DNA of 64,000 bases, taken from the NCBI RefSeq assembly GCF_021650705.1, contig NZ_CP087138.1:1054001-1118000 (forward strand), read 5' to 3'. Position numbers and translations under genes: made by a program. Shown here one piece after another: positions 54,977 through 64,000 of the stretch. The notes beneath the pieces are model-generated. The model was not told the DNA's origin, searched no databases, and saw only the letters and a list, made by a program, of their open reading frames with translations. Source of the DNA: Pseudomonas sp. KNUC1026 (GTDB lineage Bacteria; Pseudomonadota; Gammaproteobacteria; Pseudomonadales; Pseudomonadaceae). How positions within the stretch are numbered: position 1 is the stretch's first letter; each line of letters starts with the position of its first letter.

Positions 54977-57354
54977 GGCCGGCCCAGCCGTTGCGCGTTG
55001 AGCACCACCAGCAGCGAGCTGGCGCACATGCCCAGTGCGGCCCAGCCCGGTGTCACCAGCCCGAGAGCGGCGAACGGCAGCACCAGCAGGTTGTACAGCG
55101 CCGCCCAGGCGAGGTTCTGGCGCAGGATGCGCCGGCCCCGGCGGGCGAGTGTGAAAGCCTCGGGGATCGCGCTCAGCCGCTCACCGAGCAGCACGGCGTC
55201 GGCGCGCGACTGGGCAAGGTCGGCGCCGCGGCCCATGGCGATGCTCAGGTGCGCCGCAGCCAACAGCGGCGCATCGTTGGCACCGTCGCCCAGCACCATC
55301 ACGCGCCGGCCTTGTTCGCGCAGGTGCTCGAGGGCGGCGAGCTTGGCTTCCGGGCTGAGGCCGCCCCGGCCTTCGATGCCCAGTTGGGCGCTGAGCTGGG
55401 CGACGGCAGCAGAGGGGTCGCCGGAGAGCATCAGCACCTGCCAGCGGCGGGCTCGGGCCCAGTCCACCAGCACCTGTGCATCATCACGCAGCGTATCGCG
55501 CAACCCGATCCAGCCTGAGCGGCCCGGCTTCACCGCCCAGCAGCAGCCACTGGCAGCTGGCATCCGGCGGTGAAGGCTCGGCAAAGCCACCGGCACCTGC
55601 GACGAACGCCGGCTGGCCGAATGCCACAGGTTGCCCGCCAATCACCCCGTGCACGCCCAGGCCCAACTGCTCTGCCCAGTGCTGCACGGCAAGCGCGGCG
55701 GGGCCGAAGGCCTCGGCCACGGCATGGCGGCTGCCGGCCTCCAGTGCCGTGGCGTGGGCCAGCACCGCATCGCTGGTCCATTCACCGAAGGGCTCGACCC
55801 GGTGCACGCCCGGCCGGCCAAGGGTGAGCGTGCCGGTCTTGTCGAGCACCAGCGTGTCGACGCTATTCAGGCTCTCCAGCAGGTGGCCGCGCACCACCAG
55901 CAGGCCGAGCCGCTGAAGGGCCGACGTGGTTGCCGCAAGTGCCACCGGCAACGCCAGCGAAAGCGCACACGGGCACAGCGCCACCAGCATCGCCAGCACC
56001 ACCCACGGCGCCCGGGCCGGCTCCACCCAGGCCCAGGCCAACCCCACCAGCAGCGCTAGTACCAGGCTGACGGCCAGAAAAACCTGCGCAGCGCGGTCGG
56101 CCCAACGTGCCAACGGCGGCTTATGCGCCTGGGCCTGCTCCAGCACCCGGCCGATGGCCGACAACCGCGTATCACCGTGAACGGCGGTCACTCGCAGCAC
56201 GAACGCCGGCCCCAGGTTCAGGGTGCCGGCCAGGCACGGCTCGCCCACCTGGCGCAGCTGCGGCTCGGCCTCGCCGCTGAGCAGCGCTTCATCCAGTTGC
56301 GCAAGGCCTTCAACCACCTCGCCATCGGCGGGCACCTGGCCGCCGTGAGGCACACGCACCCGGTCACCGACCTTGAGCTGGCCCAGCGGGGCCTGCTCGG
56401 CTGCACCGTTTGCCAGCAATCGCTCGGCCGCCAGTGGCAACGCCCGCGCCAGGCCCAGCCCGCCCAGGGCGCTGTGCTGCCGCGCGCGCTGCTCCAGGTA
56501 ACGGCCGCCGAGCAGAAAGAAGGCGAACATGCCGACCGTATCGACATACAGCTCGCCGCGGCCGGTGCTTGCGGCGTACACACCGGCAGCGAAGGCGCCG
56601 GCCAACGCCAGCGACACCGAAACATCCATGCTCAGCTGCCTGTGGCGCAGTGCATTGAAGGCGCCGCCAAAGAACGGCACGCAGCTGTAAGCCAGCACCG
56701 GGACTGTCAGCAGGCACGCCAGCCAGCGCAGCAGCTCATGCCAGGGCGGCGAGAGGTCGAGGTTGAAGGCCGGCCAGGTGGCCATGGTTGCCATCATTGC
56801 CTGGAACCAGAACAGCCCGGCCACGGCAAGCCGGCGCAGGGCCTGGCGGTTCTCCTCAACCTGCTCGGTTGCAAGGCCGCCGATGGCCCAGGGTTCGGCG
56901 CTGTAGCCCAGCTGTTGCAGCGCATCCAGCAGGCGGCTCAAGGCCTGCTCGGCGCTGTGCCAGCGCAGGCTCAGGCGGTGGCTGGTGAGGTTCACGCGCG
57001 CATGGCCGACGCCGGCCAGTGCCGCCAGGTGGCTTTCGATCAGCCAGGCGCAGGCGGCGCAAGTGATGCCACGCACCTGCAAGGTCGCCTCGCGCCAGAG
57101 GCCATCGTGGTGAACGAAATCGGCCTGCACGGCGGGGTCGTCCAGCTGCGCCAGGGCGGGGGCGGCTGGCAAGCGCTGCGGGTTGAGCGAAGGCCCGTCG
57201 CGGTACTGATAGAACGCGCCGAGGCCGGCACCTTCGATGGCTTGGGCAGCGGCGCGGCAGCCGGGCAGCAGAACACGCGTTGCTCACCGGCGACGGTTGC
57301 CTGGAACGGTGCGTTGCCCGCCACCGGCAACTGGCAGTGAAAGCACGGCGTCAT
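54973..57354 (-). CDS. ccoI: Copper-transporting P-type ATPase of cbb3 oxidase assembly (two indels)
   Basis: About 793 residues after repair. An N-terminal Cys-rich zinc-ribbon-like segment (MTPCFHCQLPV, FCCPGCRAAAQAI) leads to a heavy-metal domain with GITCAACAWLIESHLA. Membrane helices with the CPC copper site (ALCPCALSLALP), DKTGTLTLG and GDGANDAPLLAAA follow. It exports copper for the oxidase. The frame breaks at 57261-57262 (CC should be CCC) and near 55516-55520 (one base too many, restoring GPLGWIGLRDTL). Starts and stops overlap its neighbours as ATGA. Confidence 0.92.
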
Positions 57355-57869
57355 GGCGCACGCAGCTCGCCGGCCAGCGGCCGCTGGCCAAGTTCGATCG
57401 GCTGGCCTTGCAGCAGGTCATGCTCTTCGAACAGCCGCCAGGTGCGCGGCCCGTGCTCGCCCAGCAGCTCGACCAGGCGCCGGCCCGAAGCGCTGCGCGG
57501 CAATTGGCCCTGGTAGCGACCGGGTAGGCCGGTGGGCGCCAGCTGCACCTGCAGGTCCTGATCCGGCAGTGTGGGCGACAGCAGATTCAGTTGCAGTGCA
57601 GGCGGCAGGCTCTGGCCGGTCAGTGTCACCTGAACGTCGCGGCCGTCGATACGCACCTCGGCGCCCAGTTTCAGGGCCTGGGCCAGGTGTTCGCGGTCGA
57701 GGTTGCGGTTGATGCCCAGGCCTGCCTCGTAATAGTGGTCGTTGACCAGGCCATCGCCGCCGAGCACCGAGAGCGCCACCATCAACAGGGTGCCGCCGAG
57801 GGAGCCGGCCATCATCGCCAGGATGATCCACGGCCAGCGCTGGCGATACCAGGGCGCGTGCGGGTTCAT
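57351..57869 (-). CDS. ccoH: cbb3 oxidase assembly protein CcoH (FixH)
   Basis: A 172-residue protein with one N-terminal membrane segment (WPWIILAMMAGSLGGTLLMVAL) and a periplasmic FixH domain containing DHYYEAGLGINRNLDREHLA. It is required for CcoP insertion and stable oxidase. ATG 57869 overlaps the ccoG stop and its own stop overlaps ccoI. Confidence 0.92.
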   Translation of the reverse strand: MNPHAPWYRQRWPWIILAMMAGSLGGTLLMVALSVLGGDGLVNDHYYEAGLGINRNLDREHLAQALKLGAEVRIDGRDVQVTLTGQSLPPALQLNLLSPTLPDQDLQVQLAPTGLPGRYQGQLPRSASGRRLVELLGEHGPRTWRLFEEHDLLQGQPIELGQRPLAGELRAP

Positions 57870-59125
57870 GGCTGTGGCCCGGTGAAGCGGCTTTCGGCGC
57901 GGGCGCTGCCCGTGCCGCCTTCGCTGTCGGTGGCGCTGAACTGCACCACCGCGCTGCCCTGCGTCAGCGCTTGCCGGGCCAGCACCAGCCGTACCGGCTG
58001 GCTGGCCTGGCTCTGCGCGGGCACCTCGACCAGCGTTGCGCCGTGCAGCTCCAGCCCTGCCGGGCCGCTGGCAGTGAGCCGGTAGCGGCGTGGCTGGTCG
58101 GTCTTGTTGGCGAGGGTGAGGCGGTAGACGTTTTCCAGCCGGCCGTCGGCGCTTTCGCGGTAGAGCAGCCGGTCCTTGCTTATGTCCAGCGCCAGCAGCG
58201 GGCGCTGCGCCAGGGCCCAGGCGAGGCCAGCCGTAATCGATAAAAGCATTGCCGCATACCCGATCAGGCGCGGGCGCAGCCAGTGCGTGCGCCCGCCCTC
58301 CAACGCCTGCTCGCTGGCATAGCGCACCAGCCCCTCGGGCTTGCCCAGCTTGCGCATCACGCTGTCGCAGGCATCGGCGCAGGCGCCGCAGCTCAGGCAC
58401 GCCGCCTGCAGGCCGTCGCGGATGTCGATGCCGGTGGGGCACACCTGCACGCAGAGGGTGCAATCGACGCAATCACCGCCGCGACCTGCATGAGCACGCG
58501 GTTCGCCGCGGGTGATGTCGTAGGCCACGATCAGGCTGTCGCGGTCGAGCATCACGCTCTGGAAGCGGCCATAAGGGCACAGGTGGATGCACACCTGTTC
58601 GCGCAGCCAGCCGGCGTTGAGCCAGGTGGCGAGGGTGACCAGCAGCAGCCACAGGCTGGCGGCGTTCTGCCCCAGGTGCTGGGCAAGCTCGCGGATCGGG
58701 CTGAAGTAACCCACCAGGGTAAAACCGGTGGCCAGCGCCAGCAGCAGCCACAGGCTGTGCTTGGCCAGGCGCCGAGCCCGTGTGGGCGTACCGCGGCGGC
58801 CTTCGGTGGCGCGTTGGCAGAAGTGGAACATCCACAGCCAAAGGCTCTGCGGGCAGGCGTAGCCGCACCAGATGCGGCCGGCGTACACCGTGGCCACGAA
58901 CAGCCCGAATGCTGCCGCCGCCAGCACGCCGGCCAGCAGGCTCAGGTCTTGCGGCCAGAACGTGCTGGCGCCCAGGTGCAACTGGCGGCCGGGCAGGTCC
59001 CACCACAGTGCCTGGCGCCCGCCCCATCGCAACCACGGGCCGCCGAAAAACAGCGCCAGCAGCAGCCCGCCGCTCACGAATCGCAGGCGCCGGTAACGGC
59101 CGTCGATCACGCGGGGGCGTATCAC
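57866..59125 (-). CDS. ccoG: Iron-sulfur copper reductase CcoG (RdxA/FixG)
   Basis: A 419-residue polyferredoxin-like membrane protein. WCGYACPQS and CIHLCPYGRFQSVM are followed by two 4Fe-4S clusters in CVDCTLCVQVCP and CLSCGACADACD, then a C-terminal immunoglobulin-like periplasmic domain. It reduces Cu2+ for delivery to cbb3 oxidase. The GTG at 59125 is preferred: it overlaps the ccoP stop as GTGA with GGAG upstream. An ATG at 59152 lies inside ccoP. Confidence 0.92.
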   Translation of the reverse strand: MIRPRVIDGRYRRLRFVSGGLLLALFFGGPWLRWGGRQALWWDLPGRQLHLGASTFWPQDLSLLAGVLAAAAFGLFVATVYAGRIWCGYACPQSLWLWMFHFCQRATEGRRGTPTRARRLAKHSLWLLLALATGFTLVGYFSPIRELAQHLGQNAASLWLLLVTLATWLNAGWLREQVCIHLCPYGRFQSVMLDRDSLIVAYDITRGEPRAHAGRGGDCVDCTLCVQVCPTGIDIRDGLQAACLSCGACADACDSVMRKLGKPEGLVRYASEQALEGGRTHWLRPRLIGYAAMLLSITAGLAWALAQRPLLALDISKDRLLYRESADGRLENVYRLTLANKTDQPRRYRLTASGPAGLELHGATLVEVPAQSQASQPVRLVLARQALTQGSAVVQFSATDSEGGTGSARAESRFTGPQP

Positions 59126-60063
59126 CGCGCAGGCTCCTGCGAGAGTTGCCATACGTAGGCGGCCAGCACTTTCACGCGTTCATCACCGAGCGCTGCGCCC
59201 TGAGCGGGCATCTGGCCCTGGCGGCCCAGGGCGATGCTCTGGCGGATCGCATCGAAGCCACTGCCATAAATGAAAGCGCCGGGGTGGGTGAGGTCTGGGG
59301 CGCCAAGCAGCGGCTGGCCCTTGCCCTGCGGGCCGTGGCAGGCGATGCAGGTGCGCGCGTAGAGCGCCTGGCCGCGGCTGGCATCAACGTTGGCCTCGGT
59401 CGGCAGCGGGCGGTTGCCCAGTTGCAGCACGTAGGCCGCCACGTCCGCCACGCCCTGGTCGCCCAGCACTGCCTGCCACGGCGGCATGGCGCTGCGGCGG
59501 CCCTTGAAGATCGTGGTGTAGATCTGCTCCGGGCTGCCGCCCCAACGCCAGTCGCTGTCGGTGAGGTCGGGATAGCCCGGGCCGCCGCCCGCATCGCTGC
59601 CGTGGCACTGGGCGCAGCGCTCGGCGAACAGCCGCTCGCCCATGCGCAGGGCGGCGGGGTCTCTGGCAAGTTCAGTGATCGGTTTGGCCGCCAGTTGCGC
59701 CAGCCAGGGCGCCAGTTGAGCGTTGGCCTGGGCATTGGCCTGCTCCCATTCATGCACCGCGCTCCAGCCCTGGCGGCCATCGCTGAAGGGGGTGCCGGCG
59801 CTGGCCTGTTGGTAGCCGGGCAGCAAGCCACGCCAGTTGCCCAGGCCTGGGTAAAGCACCAGATACAGCGCCGCGAACACCAGGGTGGCGATGAACAGCC
59901 ACACCCACCAGCGCGGCGGTGGGTAGTCCTCTTCCTCGATGCCGTCCCAGCTCATCGGTTCGTGGTGCTCCGGCGGGCGGGTGCCGGCCCAGAGCAGCCA
60001 GGCCATTGCCGCCAGGGTGCCGAGGGTGAGCACGCTGATGTACAGGCTCCAGCCGGTGCTCAT
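59122..60063 (-). CDS. ccoP: cbb3-type cytochrome c oxidase subunit III (dihaem)
   Basis: A 313-residue protein: two membrane segments near the N-terminus, DGIEEEDYPPPRWW between them, and two haem c motifs, CAQCH and CIACH, in the periplasmic part. It passes electrons from donor cytochromes to CcoO and CcoN. The start overlaps ccoQ as ATGA. Confidence 0.95.
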   Translation of the reverse strand: MSTGWSLYISVLTLGTLAAMAWLLWAGTRPPEHHEPMSWDGIEEEDYPPPRWWVWLFIATLVFAALYLVLYPGLGNWRGLLPGYQQASAGTPFSDGRQGWSAVHEWEQANAQANAQLAPWLAQLAAKPITELARDPAALRMGERLFAERCAQCHGSDAGGGPGYPDLTDSDWRWGGSPEQIYTTIFKGRRSAMPPWQAVLGDQGVADVAAYVLQLGNRPLPTEANVDASRGQALYARTCIACHGPQGKGQPLLGAPDLTHPGAFIYGSGFDAIRQSIALGRQGQMPAQGAALGDERVKVLAAYVWQLSQEPAR

Positions 60064-60215
60064 GGGCGCGGCTCCTGTTCATCGTCGTCGAAGGGCAGTT
60101 GTGCGGCTTCGTCGAAACGCGCCTTGCGCCCCGGGCTGAACACCCAGAGGAACAGCCCGGCAAACGCCAGCAGCACCAGCAGGGTGCCCAGGCCACGCAA
60201 GGTGCCGGCGCCCAT
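60060..60215 (-). CDS. ccoQ: cbb3-type oxidase subunit IV
   Basis: A 51-residue single-pass protein (GLGTLLVLLAFAGLFLWVF), then SPGRKARFDEAAQLPF and an acidic tail, the CcoQ/FixQ pattern. The start overlaps the ccoO stop as TGATG and its stop overlaps ccoP. It stabilises the oxidase complex. Confidence 0.9.
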   Translation of the reverse strand: MGAGTLRGLGTLLVLLAFAGLFLWVFSPGRKARFDEAAQLPFDDDEQEPRP

Positions 60216-60829
60216 CAGCGTTTGCTCTTCAGGGTGGTGCCCAACCCTTGCAGGTAGGCGATCAGTGCATCCATTTCGGTCTTGCCGCGCACGGCGGCCT
60301 CGGCGCCGGCGATGTCGGCGTCGGTGTAGGGCACGCCCAGCTCGCGTTGCACACGCAGTTTGCGCGGGGTAGCGCTGGCGTCGAGGGGGTTGCGTTCGAG
60401 GAAGGCATAAGCCGGCATCACCGACTCGGGCACCAGGCTGCGCGGGTCACGCAGGTGCGTGCGCTGCCAGTCGTCGCTGTAGCGGCCGCCGACCCGGGCA
60501 AGGTCTGGCCCGGTGCGCTTCGAACCCCAGAGGAAGGGGTGGTCCCACACGCTTTCACCGGCCACCGAGTAATGACCGAAACGTTCGGTTTCGGCGCGCA
60601 GCGGGCGAATCATCTGCGAATGGCAGCCCACGCAGCCGTTGGCAATGAACACGTCGCGGCCTTCGAGCTCCAGCGCCGTGCGTGGCTTCATGCCCTCCAC
60701 CGGCTGGGTGACTTCGGGCTGGAAGAACAGCGGCACGATCTGCGTGAGGCCGCCCACGCTCACGGCGATCATCATCATCAGCGCCAGGAGGCCCAGGTGT
60801 TTTTCAAGGCGCTGGTGGCCGCCGCTCAT
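60215..60829 (-). CDS. ccoO: cbb3-type cytochrome c oxidase subunit II (monohaem)
   Basis: A 204-residue membrane-anchored cytochrome with one N-terminal segment, [20 protein letters not shown] carrying the CxxCH haem site, and a methionine ligand region [13 protein letters not shown] 60829 overlaps the ccoN stop as ATGA. It accepts electrons from CcoP and reduces CcoN. Confidence 0.95.
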   Translation of the reverse strand: MSGGHQRLEKHLGLLALMMMIAVSVGGLTQIVPLFFQPEVTQPVEGMKPRTALELEGRDVFIANGCVGCHSQMIRPLRAETERFGHYSVAGESVWDHPFLWGSKRTGPDLARVGGRYSDDWQRTHLRDPRSLVPESVMPAYAFLERNPLDASATPRKLRVQRELGVPYTDADIAGAEAAVRGKTEMDALIAYLQGLGTTLKSKR

Positions 60830-62232
60830 GCCGCCACCGCCGTGCGCGCACGCACGGTGCGCCAGGTGTTCCAGGCCATCACCAGCATGCCGCTGGCAAA
60901 GCAGGCGCCGCCGGCCAGCCGGCCGAGGTAGCCGGCGTGGCTGGCCGCCACCACCTGGATGAAGTTGTAGGCGAGGGTGCCGTCGTCGTTGACCGCGCGC
61001 ATCATCAGGCCCTGGATCAAGCCGTTGACCCACATGCTGGTCACGTACAGCACGGTGCCGACGGTGGCCAGCCAGAAGTGCAGGTGCACCGCCCGTGCGC
61101 TGTGCATGCCGGAGCGGCCGAACACCTGCGGGATCAGGTGGTAGGTGGAGCCGATGGTGATCATCGCCACCCAGCCCAGCGCCCCGGAATGCACGTGGCC
61201 GATGGTCCAGTCGGTGTAATGAGTGAAGGCGTTGACCGACTTGATCGCCATCATCGGCCCCTCGAAGGTGCTCATGCCGTAGAACGCCAGCGCTACCACC
61301 AGAAAGCGCAGCACTGCGTCGTCACGCAGTTTGTGCCAGGCACCGTTGAGCGTCAGCATGCCGTTGAGCATGCCGCCCCAGCTAGGCACCAGCAGGATCA
61401 GCGACATCACCATGCCCAGGCTCTGCGCCCAGTCGGGCAGGGCGGTGTAGTGAAGGTGATGCGGGCCGGCCCAGATATACAGGGTGATCAGCGCCCAGAA
61501 GTGCAGGATCGACAAGCGGTAGGAATACACCGGCCGCCCGGCCTGCTTGGGCACGAAGTAGTACATCATCCCCAGAAACCCGGTAGTCAGGAAAAACCCC
61601 ACCGCGTTGTGGCCGTACCACCACTGCACCATGGCATCGGTGGCGCCGGCGTAGATCGGGTAGCTCTTGAACCAGCCCGCCGGCAGCGCCAGGTGGTTGA
61701 CCACATGCAGCATCAGCATCACCAGGATGAAGGCGCCGTAGAACCAGTTCGCCACATAGATGTGCGGCACCTTGCGCCGCGCCACGGTGCCGAAGAACAG
61801 CCAGGCGTAGGCTATCCACACCACTGCCAGCAGCAATGCGACCGGCCATTCGAGCTCGGCGTATTCCTTGGAGGTGGTGTAGCCCAGCGGCAGGGTCACC
61901 AGCGCCGACACCAGCACCGCCTGCCAGCCCCAGAATACGAAACTGGCCAGCCGGTCGCTGATCAATGGCGCCTGGCAGGTGCGCTGCACCACGTAAAGCG
62001 AAGTGCCCAGCAGCGCGCAGCCGCCGAAGGCGAAGATCACCAGGTTGGTGTGCAGCGGGCGCAGGCGGCCGAAGCTGGTCCAGCCCAGGTCGAAGTTCAG
62101 CTGCGGCCACACCAGTTGCGCGGCGATGAAAACCCCCACCGACATGCCGACGATGCCCCACACCACGGTCATCACGGCGAACTGGCGCACCACGTGGTAG
62201 TTGTAGGCCGGGGGCGGGGAAGCGGGGTGCAT
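60826..62232 (-). CDS. ccoN: cbb3-type cytochrome c oxidase catalytic subunit I
   Basis: A 468-residue protein with 12 membrane segments. Haem b/b3 and CuB histidines lie in [41 protein letters not shown] and [14 protein letters not shown]. It reduces O2 with high affinity and pumps protons. This is the only ccoNOQP set in the window, directly joined to ccoGHIS, whereas many Pseudomonas have two sets in tandem. No ANR/FNR box (TTGAT-N4-ATCAA) was found in the 116 bp upstream, suggesting a not strictly anaerobic copy. Confidence 0.96.
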   Translation of the reverse strand: MHPASPPPAYNYHVVRQFAVMTVVWGIVGMSVGVFIAAQLVWPQLNFDLGWTSFGRLRPLHTNLVIFAFGGCALLGTSLYVVQRTCQAPLISDRLASFVFWGWQAVLVSALVTLPLGYTTSKEYAELEWPVALLLAVVWIAYAWLFFGTVARRKVPHIYVANWFYGAFILVMLMLHVVNHLALPAGWFKSYPIYAGATDAMVQWWYGHNAVGFFLTTGFLGMMYYFVPKQAGRPVYSYRLSILHFWALITLYIWAGPHHLHYTALPDWAQSLGMVMSLILLVPSWGGMLNGMLTLNGAWHKLRDDAVLRFLVVALAFYGMSTFEGPMMAIKSVNAFTHYTDWTIGHVHSGALGWVAMITIGSTYHLIPQVFGRSGMHSARAVHLHFWLATVGTVLYVTSMWVNGLIQGLMMRAVNDDGTLAYNFIQVVAASHAGYLGRLAGGACFASGMLVMAWNTWRTVRARTAVAA

Positions 62233-62348
62233 GCAAAGGGTCCAGGGGCAGCGGGCGGCCAGCAGTATGGGTAATGCGCCAGGGGGTGCAACCTGCCTGA
62301 ATCAGGCTTTCATGTTATAAACCGGCCCCCTTGGCAGAGGAATGACGA

Positions 62349-63002
62349 ATGAGCAGCGCCTGGATTGAACGCGTGCACGACAACGGCTGGCTGTGGGATG
62401 CGCCACCGCAGGAGGCCAGCGCCTGCCTGATCCTCGCCCATGGCGCCGGCGCGCCGATGGACAGCCCGTTCATGAACGCCATGGCGCAGAACCTCGCAGG
62501 CCTGGGCATCGCGGTGCTGCGCTTCGAATTCGACTACATGGCCCAGCGCCGGATCAGCGGCGGCAAGCGCCCGCCCAACGCGCAAAAGCAGTTGCTGGAG
62601 AAATGGCGTGAAGTCCATGCCCTGGTGCGCACACAGGTGAGTGGGCCACTGGCGATCGGCGGCAAGTCGATGGGCGGGCGCATGGCGAGCCTGGTGGCTG
62701 ATGAGCTGGAAGCTGACGCGCTGGTGTGCCTGGGTTATCCGTTCTATGCCGCGGGCAAACCGGAGAAACCACGCATCGAGCACCTGGCGGCATTGCGCAC
62801 CCCCACCCTGATCGTGCAGGGCGAGCGCGACGCGCTGGGTAACCGCGAAACGGTGGCCGGTTACACCTTGGCGCCGAGCATCGAGGTGCACTGGCTGGCC
62901 GCCGCCGATCACGACCTCAAGCCGCTCAAAAGCAGCGGCATCAGCCACGCCGAGCACCTGCTCAGCGCGGCCGACCGGGTGGCAGCGTTCGTCAGCGGTT
63001 GA
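62349..63002 (+). CDS. KANSL3/Tex30-type alpha/beta hydrolase
   Basis: A 217-residue protein with [20 protein letters not shown] at the oxyanion side, nucleophile elbow GGKSMGGRM (serine about 103) and a late histidine in [10 protein letters not shown]. This is the dienelactone-hydrolase-like family of COG3571, of unknown substrate. ATG 62349 has GAGGAA upstream. It is divergent from ccoN and its end overlaps the convergent chemoreceptor gene by 11 bp. Confidence 0.85.
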   Translation: MSSAWIERVHDNGWLWDAPPQEASACLILAHGAGAPMDSPFMNAMAQNLAGLGIAVLRFEFDYMAQRRISGGKRPPNAQKQLLEKWREVHALVRTQVSGPLAIGGKSMGGRMASLVADELEADALVCLGYPFYAAGKPEKPRIEHLAALRTPTLIVQGERDALGNRETVAGYTLAPSIEVHWLAAADHDLKPLKSSGISHAEHLLSAADRVAAFVSG

Positions 63003-64000
63003 AGCGCTCGACCAGCGCGTACTGAGTGGCGGCGGTTCGAGTCAGTGCCTGGCTCAGTTCGGCGCTGCTCATGGCCTGGCCAGTGGTTTCGTCGGCCAGC
63101 GCGGCGATGGTGCTGATGTTGCGGCTCACCTCGTCGGCCACCGAGCTTTGCTCCTCGGTGGCGGCGGCGATCTGCGTAGTCATCTCGGTGATGTTGGCCA
63201 CCGCTTCGCTGATGCCCACCAGCGCCTGGTCGGCTTCCAGCACACGCGCCACGCCTTCTTCAGCCTGGCGGCGGCCGGCGTCCATGGTCTGTACCGCCTC
63301 ATTGGCCGATTGCTGCAGGCGCGCGATCAGGCCGTGGATCTGCCCGGTCGACTCGCTGGTGCGCTGCGCCAGTTGGCGGACTTCATCAGCCACTACGGCA
63401 AACCCGCGGCCCATTTCCCCGGCCCGCGCTGCCTCGATGGCTGCGTTGAGCGCCAGCAGGTTGGTCTGGTCGGCGATGCCCTTGATCACATCCACCACGC
63501 CGCCGATCTCGTCGCTGTCGCGGGCCAGTTGCGTGACGGTTTCACCGGTGGTACCCACCGCGGCAGAGAGCCGCTGGATCGCTTCGCGGGTGTCATTGGC
63601 GATCAGCCGGCCTTCGCCGGTCAGGCGGTTGGCGCGCTGGGTCGCGTCGGCGGTGCGTTGTACGTGGTTGGCCACTTCCTGGGTGGTGGCAGCCATCTGG
63701 TTGACGGCGGTGGCCACTTGGTCGGTCTCAAGCTTCTGCCGCTCCAGGCCCTGGGCGCTGTCGTGGGCCAGCACGTCGGCCTGGCGAGCCTGGCCGTTCA
63801 GGTGTTCGGCGGTGTCCTGCAAGCGCGTGAGGCAGGTACGCAGGTGTGCCTGCTGGCTGAGCATCGCCAGTTCCAGGCGGCCTTCAAGGCCAGCGTGGTC
63901 GGTGTAGAGGCGGGCGATCAGCGGGTCGACGTTGGCCTCGCCTGCAGCGTCGATCAAGCGTGCCAAACGCGCGCGTTGCAGTTGCGCTACCCACAACCCG
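62992..64000 (-). CDS. Methyl-accepting chemotaxis protein, Aer-like (runs off right edge)
   Basis: The C-terminal ~336 residues of a chemoreceptor, open to the window edge. A helical linker is followed by the signalling hairpin tip [20 protein letters not shown] and [21 protein letters not shown]. No C-terminal CheR-tethering pentapeptide is present; it ends LVERFNR. In P. aeruginosa the aerotaxis receptor gene aer sits close to the cco operon, and the linker looks similar, so Aer is likely; the PAS sensor domain would be outside the window. Confidence 0.85.
   Translation of the reverse strand, partial: GLWVAQLQRARLARLIDAAGEANVDPLIARLYTDHAGLEGRLELAMLSQQAHLRTCLTRLQDTAEHLNGQARQADVLAHDSAQGLERQKLETDQVATAVNQMAATTQEVANHVQRTADATQRANRLTGEGRLIANDTREAIQRLSAAVGTTGETVTQLARDSDEIGGVVDVIKGIADQTNLLALNAAIEAARAGEMGRGFAVVADEVRQLAQRTSESTGQIHGLIARLQQSANEAVQTMDAGRRQAEEGVARVLEADQALVGISEAVANITEMTTQIAAATEEQSSVADEVSRNISTIAALADETTGQAMSSAELSQALTRTAATQYALVERFNR

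Noticed and set aside
60937..62274. Plus-strand 445-codon frame opposite ccoN
   Set aside because: Antisense shadow of ccoN, rich in His/Gln/Gly with no recognisable domain.
62233..62348. ANR/FNR box upstream of ccoN from a GCCTGAATCAGGC palindrome
   Set aside because: It does not match TTGAT-N4-ATCAA at the key positions.

Overview
The window looks like a chromosomal segment of a Pseudomonas of the putida/fluorescens type. Evidence is high G+C coding DNA, a membrane PQQ glucose dehydrogenase, pyrF, rnd-ycgL, a cbb3 oxidase operon next to an Aer-like receptor, and many copies of a Pseudomonas-type REP palindrome. No rRNA, tRNA or CRISPR array was seen.

Sequence quality caveat: about twenty conserved genes (gcd, rnd, ycgL, ccoI, a DEAD helicase, the aldonate dehydratase and others) are broken by single-base gains or losses. 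Many of the breaks fall in short homopolymer runs, and one base restores the family sequence each time. The simplest reading is uncorrected indel errors. These genes are therefore annotated over their full span with the break noted, not as dead genes.

Layout. 1-2700: edge-truncated CHASE4 sensor, a metallo-beta-lactamase-fold hydrolase, an intergenic module with three DnaA-box-like sites, and a 55-aa membrane protein. 2.8-4.7 kb: an A/T-richer PAAR / DUF6402-like / small membrane protein module, a candidate type VI secretion cargo-immunity set. 5.1-8.4 kb: pyrF convergent with gcd. 8.6-12.7 kb: a zinc-type TonB receptor behind a strong Zur box, a Pr6Pr membrane protein, and a siderophore-interacting protein coupled to a PadR regulator. 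12.8-25.7 kb: a large class A PBP, four MFS transporters, LysR, ppnN, an orphan gluconate dehydrogenase subunit 3, mntH and AraC. 25.8-37.4 kb: housekeeping and envelope genes (M48 protease, DUF1176, dienelactone hydrolase, eptA, rnd-ycgL, a 2-hydroxyacid dehydrogenase, an OafA/SGNH acyltransferase, an orphan sulfate-binding protein).

37.9-46.4 kb: an aldonate (L-arabinonate type) catabolic locus (GntR regulator, IlvD/Edd dehydratase, MFS importer, AraD1-family enzyme). It is split by about 3.5 kb of foreign A/T-richer DNA carrying a HAD fragment, a nucleotidyltransferase with an in-frame amber codon, an APH-like kinase and a chimera of two transposase remnants. 46.4-48.4 kb: SrmB-like helicase, REP cluster, monohaem cytochrome c.

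48.4-53.7 kb, the most intriguing region: a tightly coupled operon encoding a thioredoxin-like/DinB-like protein, a lysine 2,3-aminomutase-family radical SAM enzyme, a methionyl-tRNA-synthetase-like enzyme and an MFS transporter. It resembles a small-molecule or modification pathway that pairs an aminomutase with an aminoacyl-activating enzyme and an exporter. It lies beside the cco cluster, separated from it by a terminator and by a short IS5-type MITE inserted at the tauE/safE stop codon. 54.1-62.2 kb: ccoNOQP-ccoGHIS-tauE, with most junctions overlapping by a few bases. 62.3-64 kb: an alpha/beta hydrolase and an edge-truncated Aer-like chemoreceptor.
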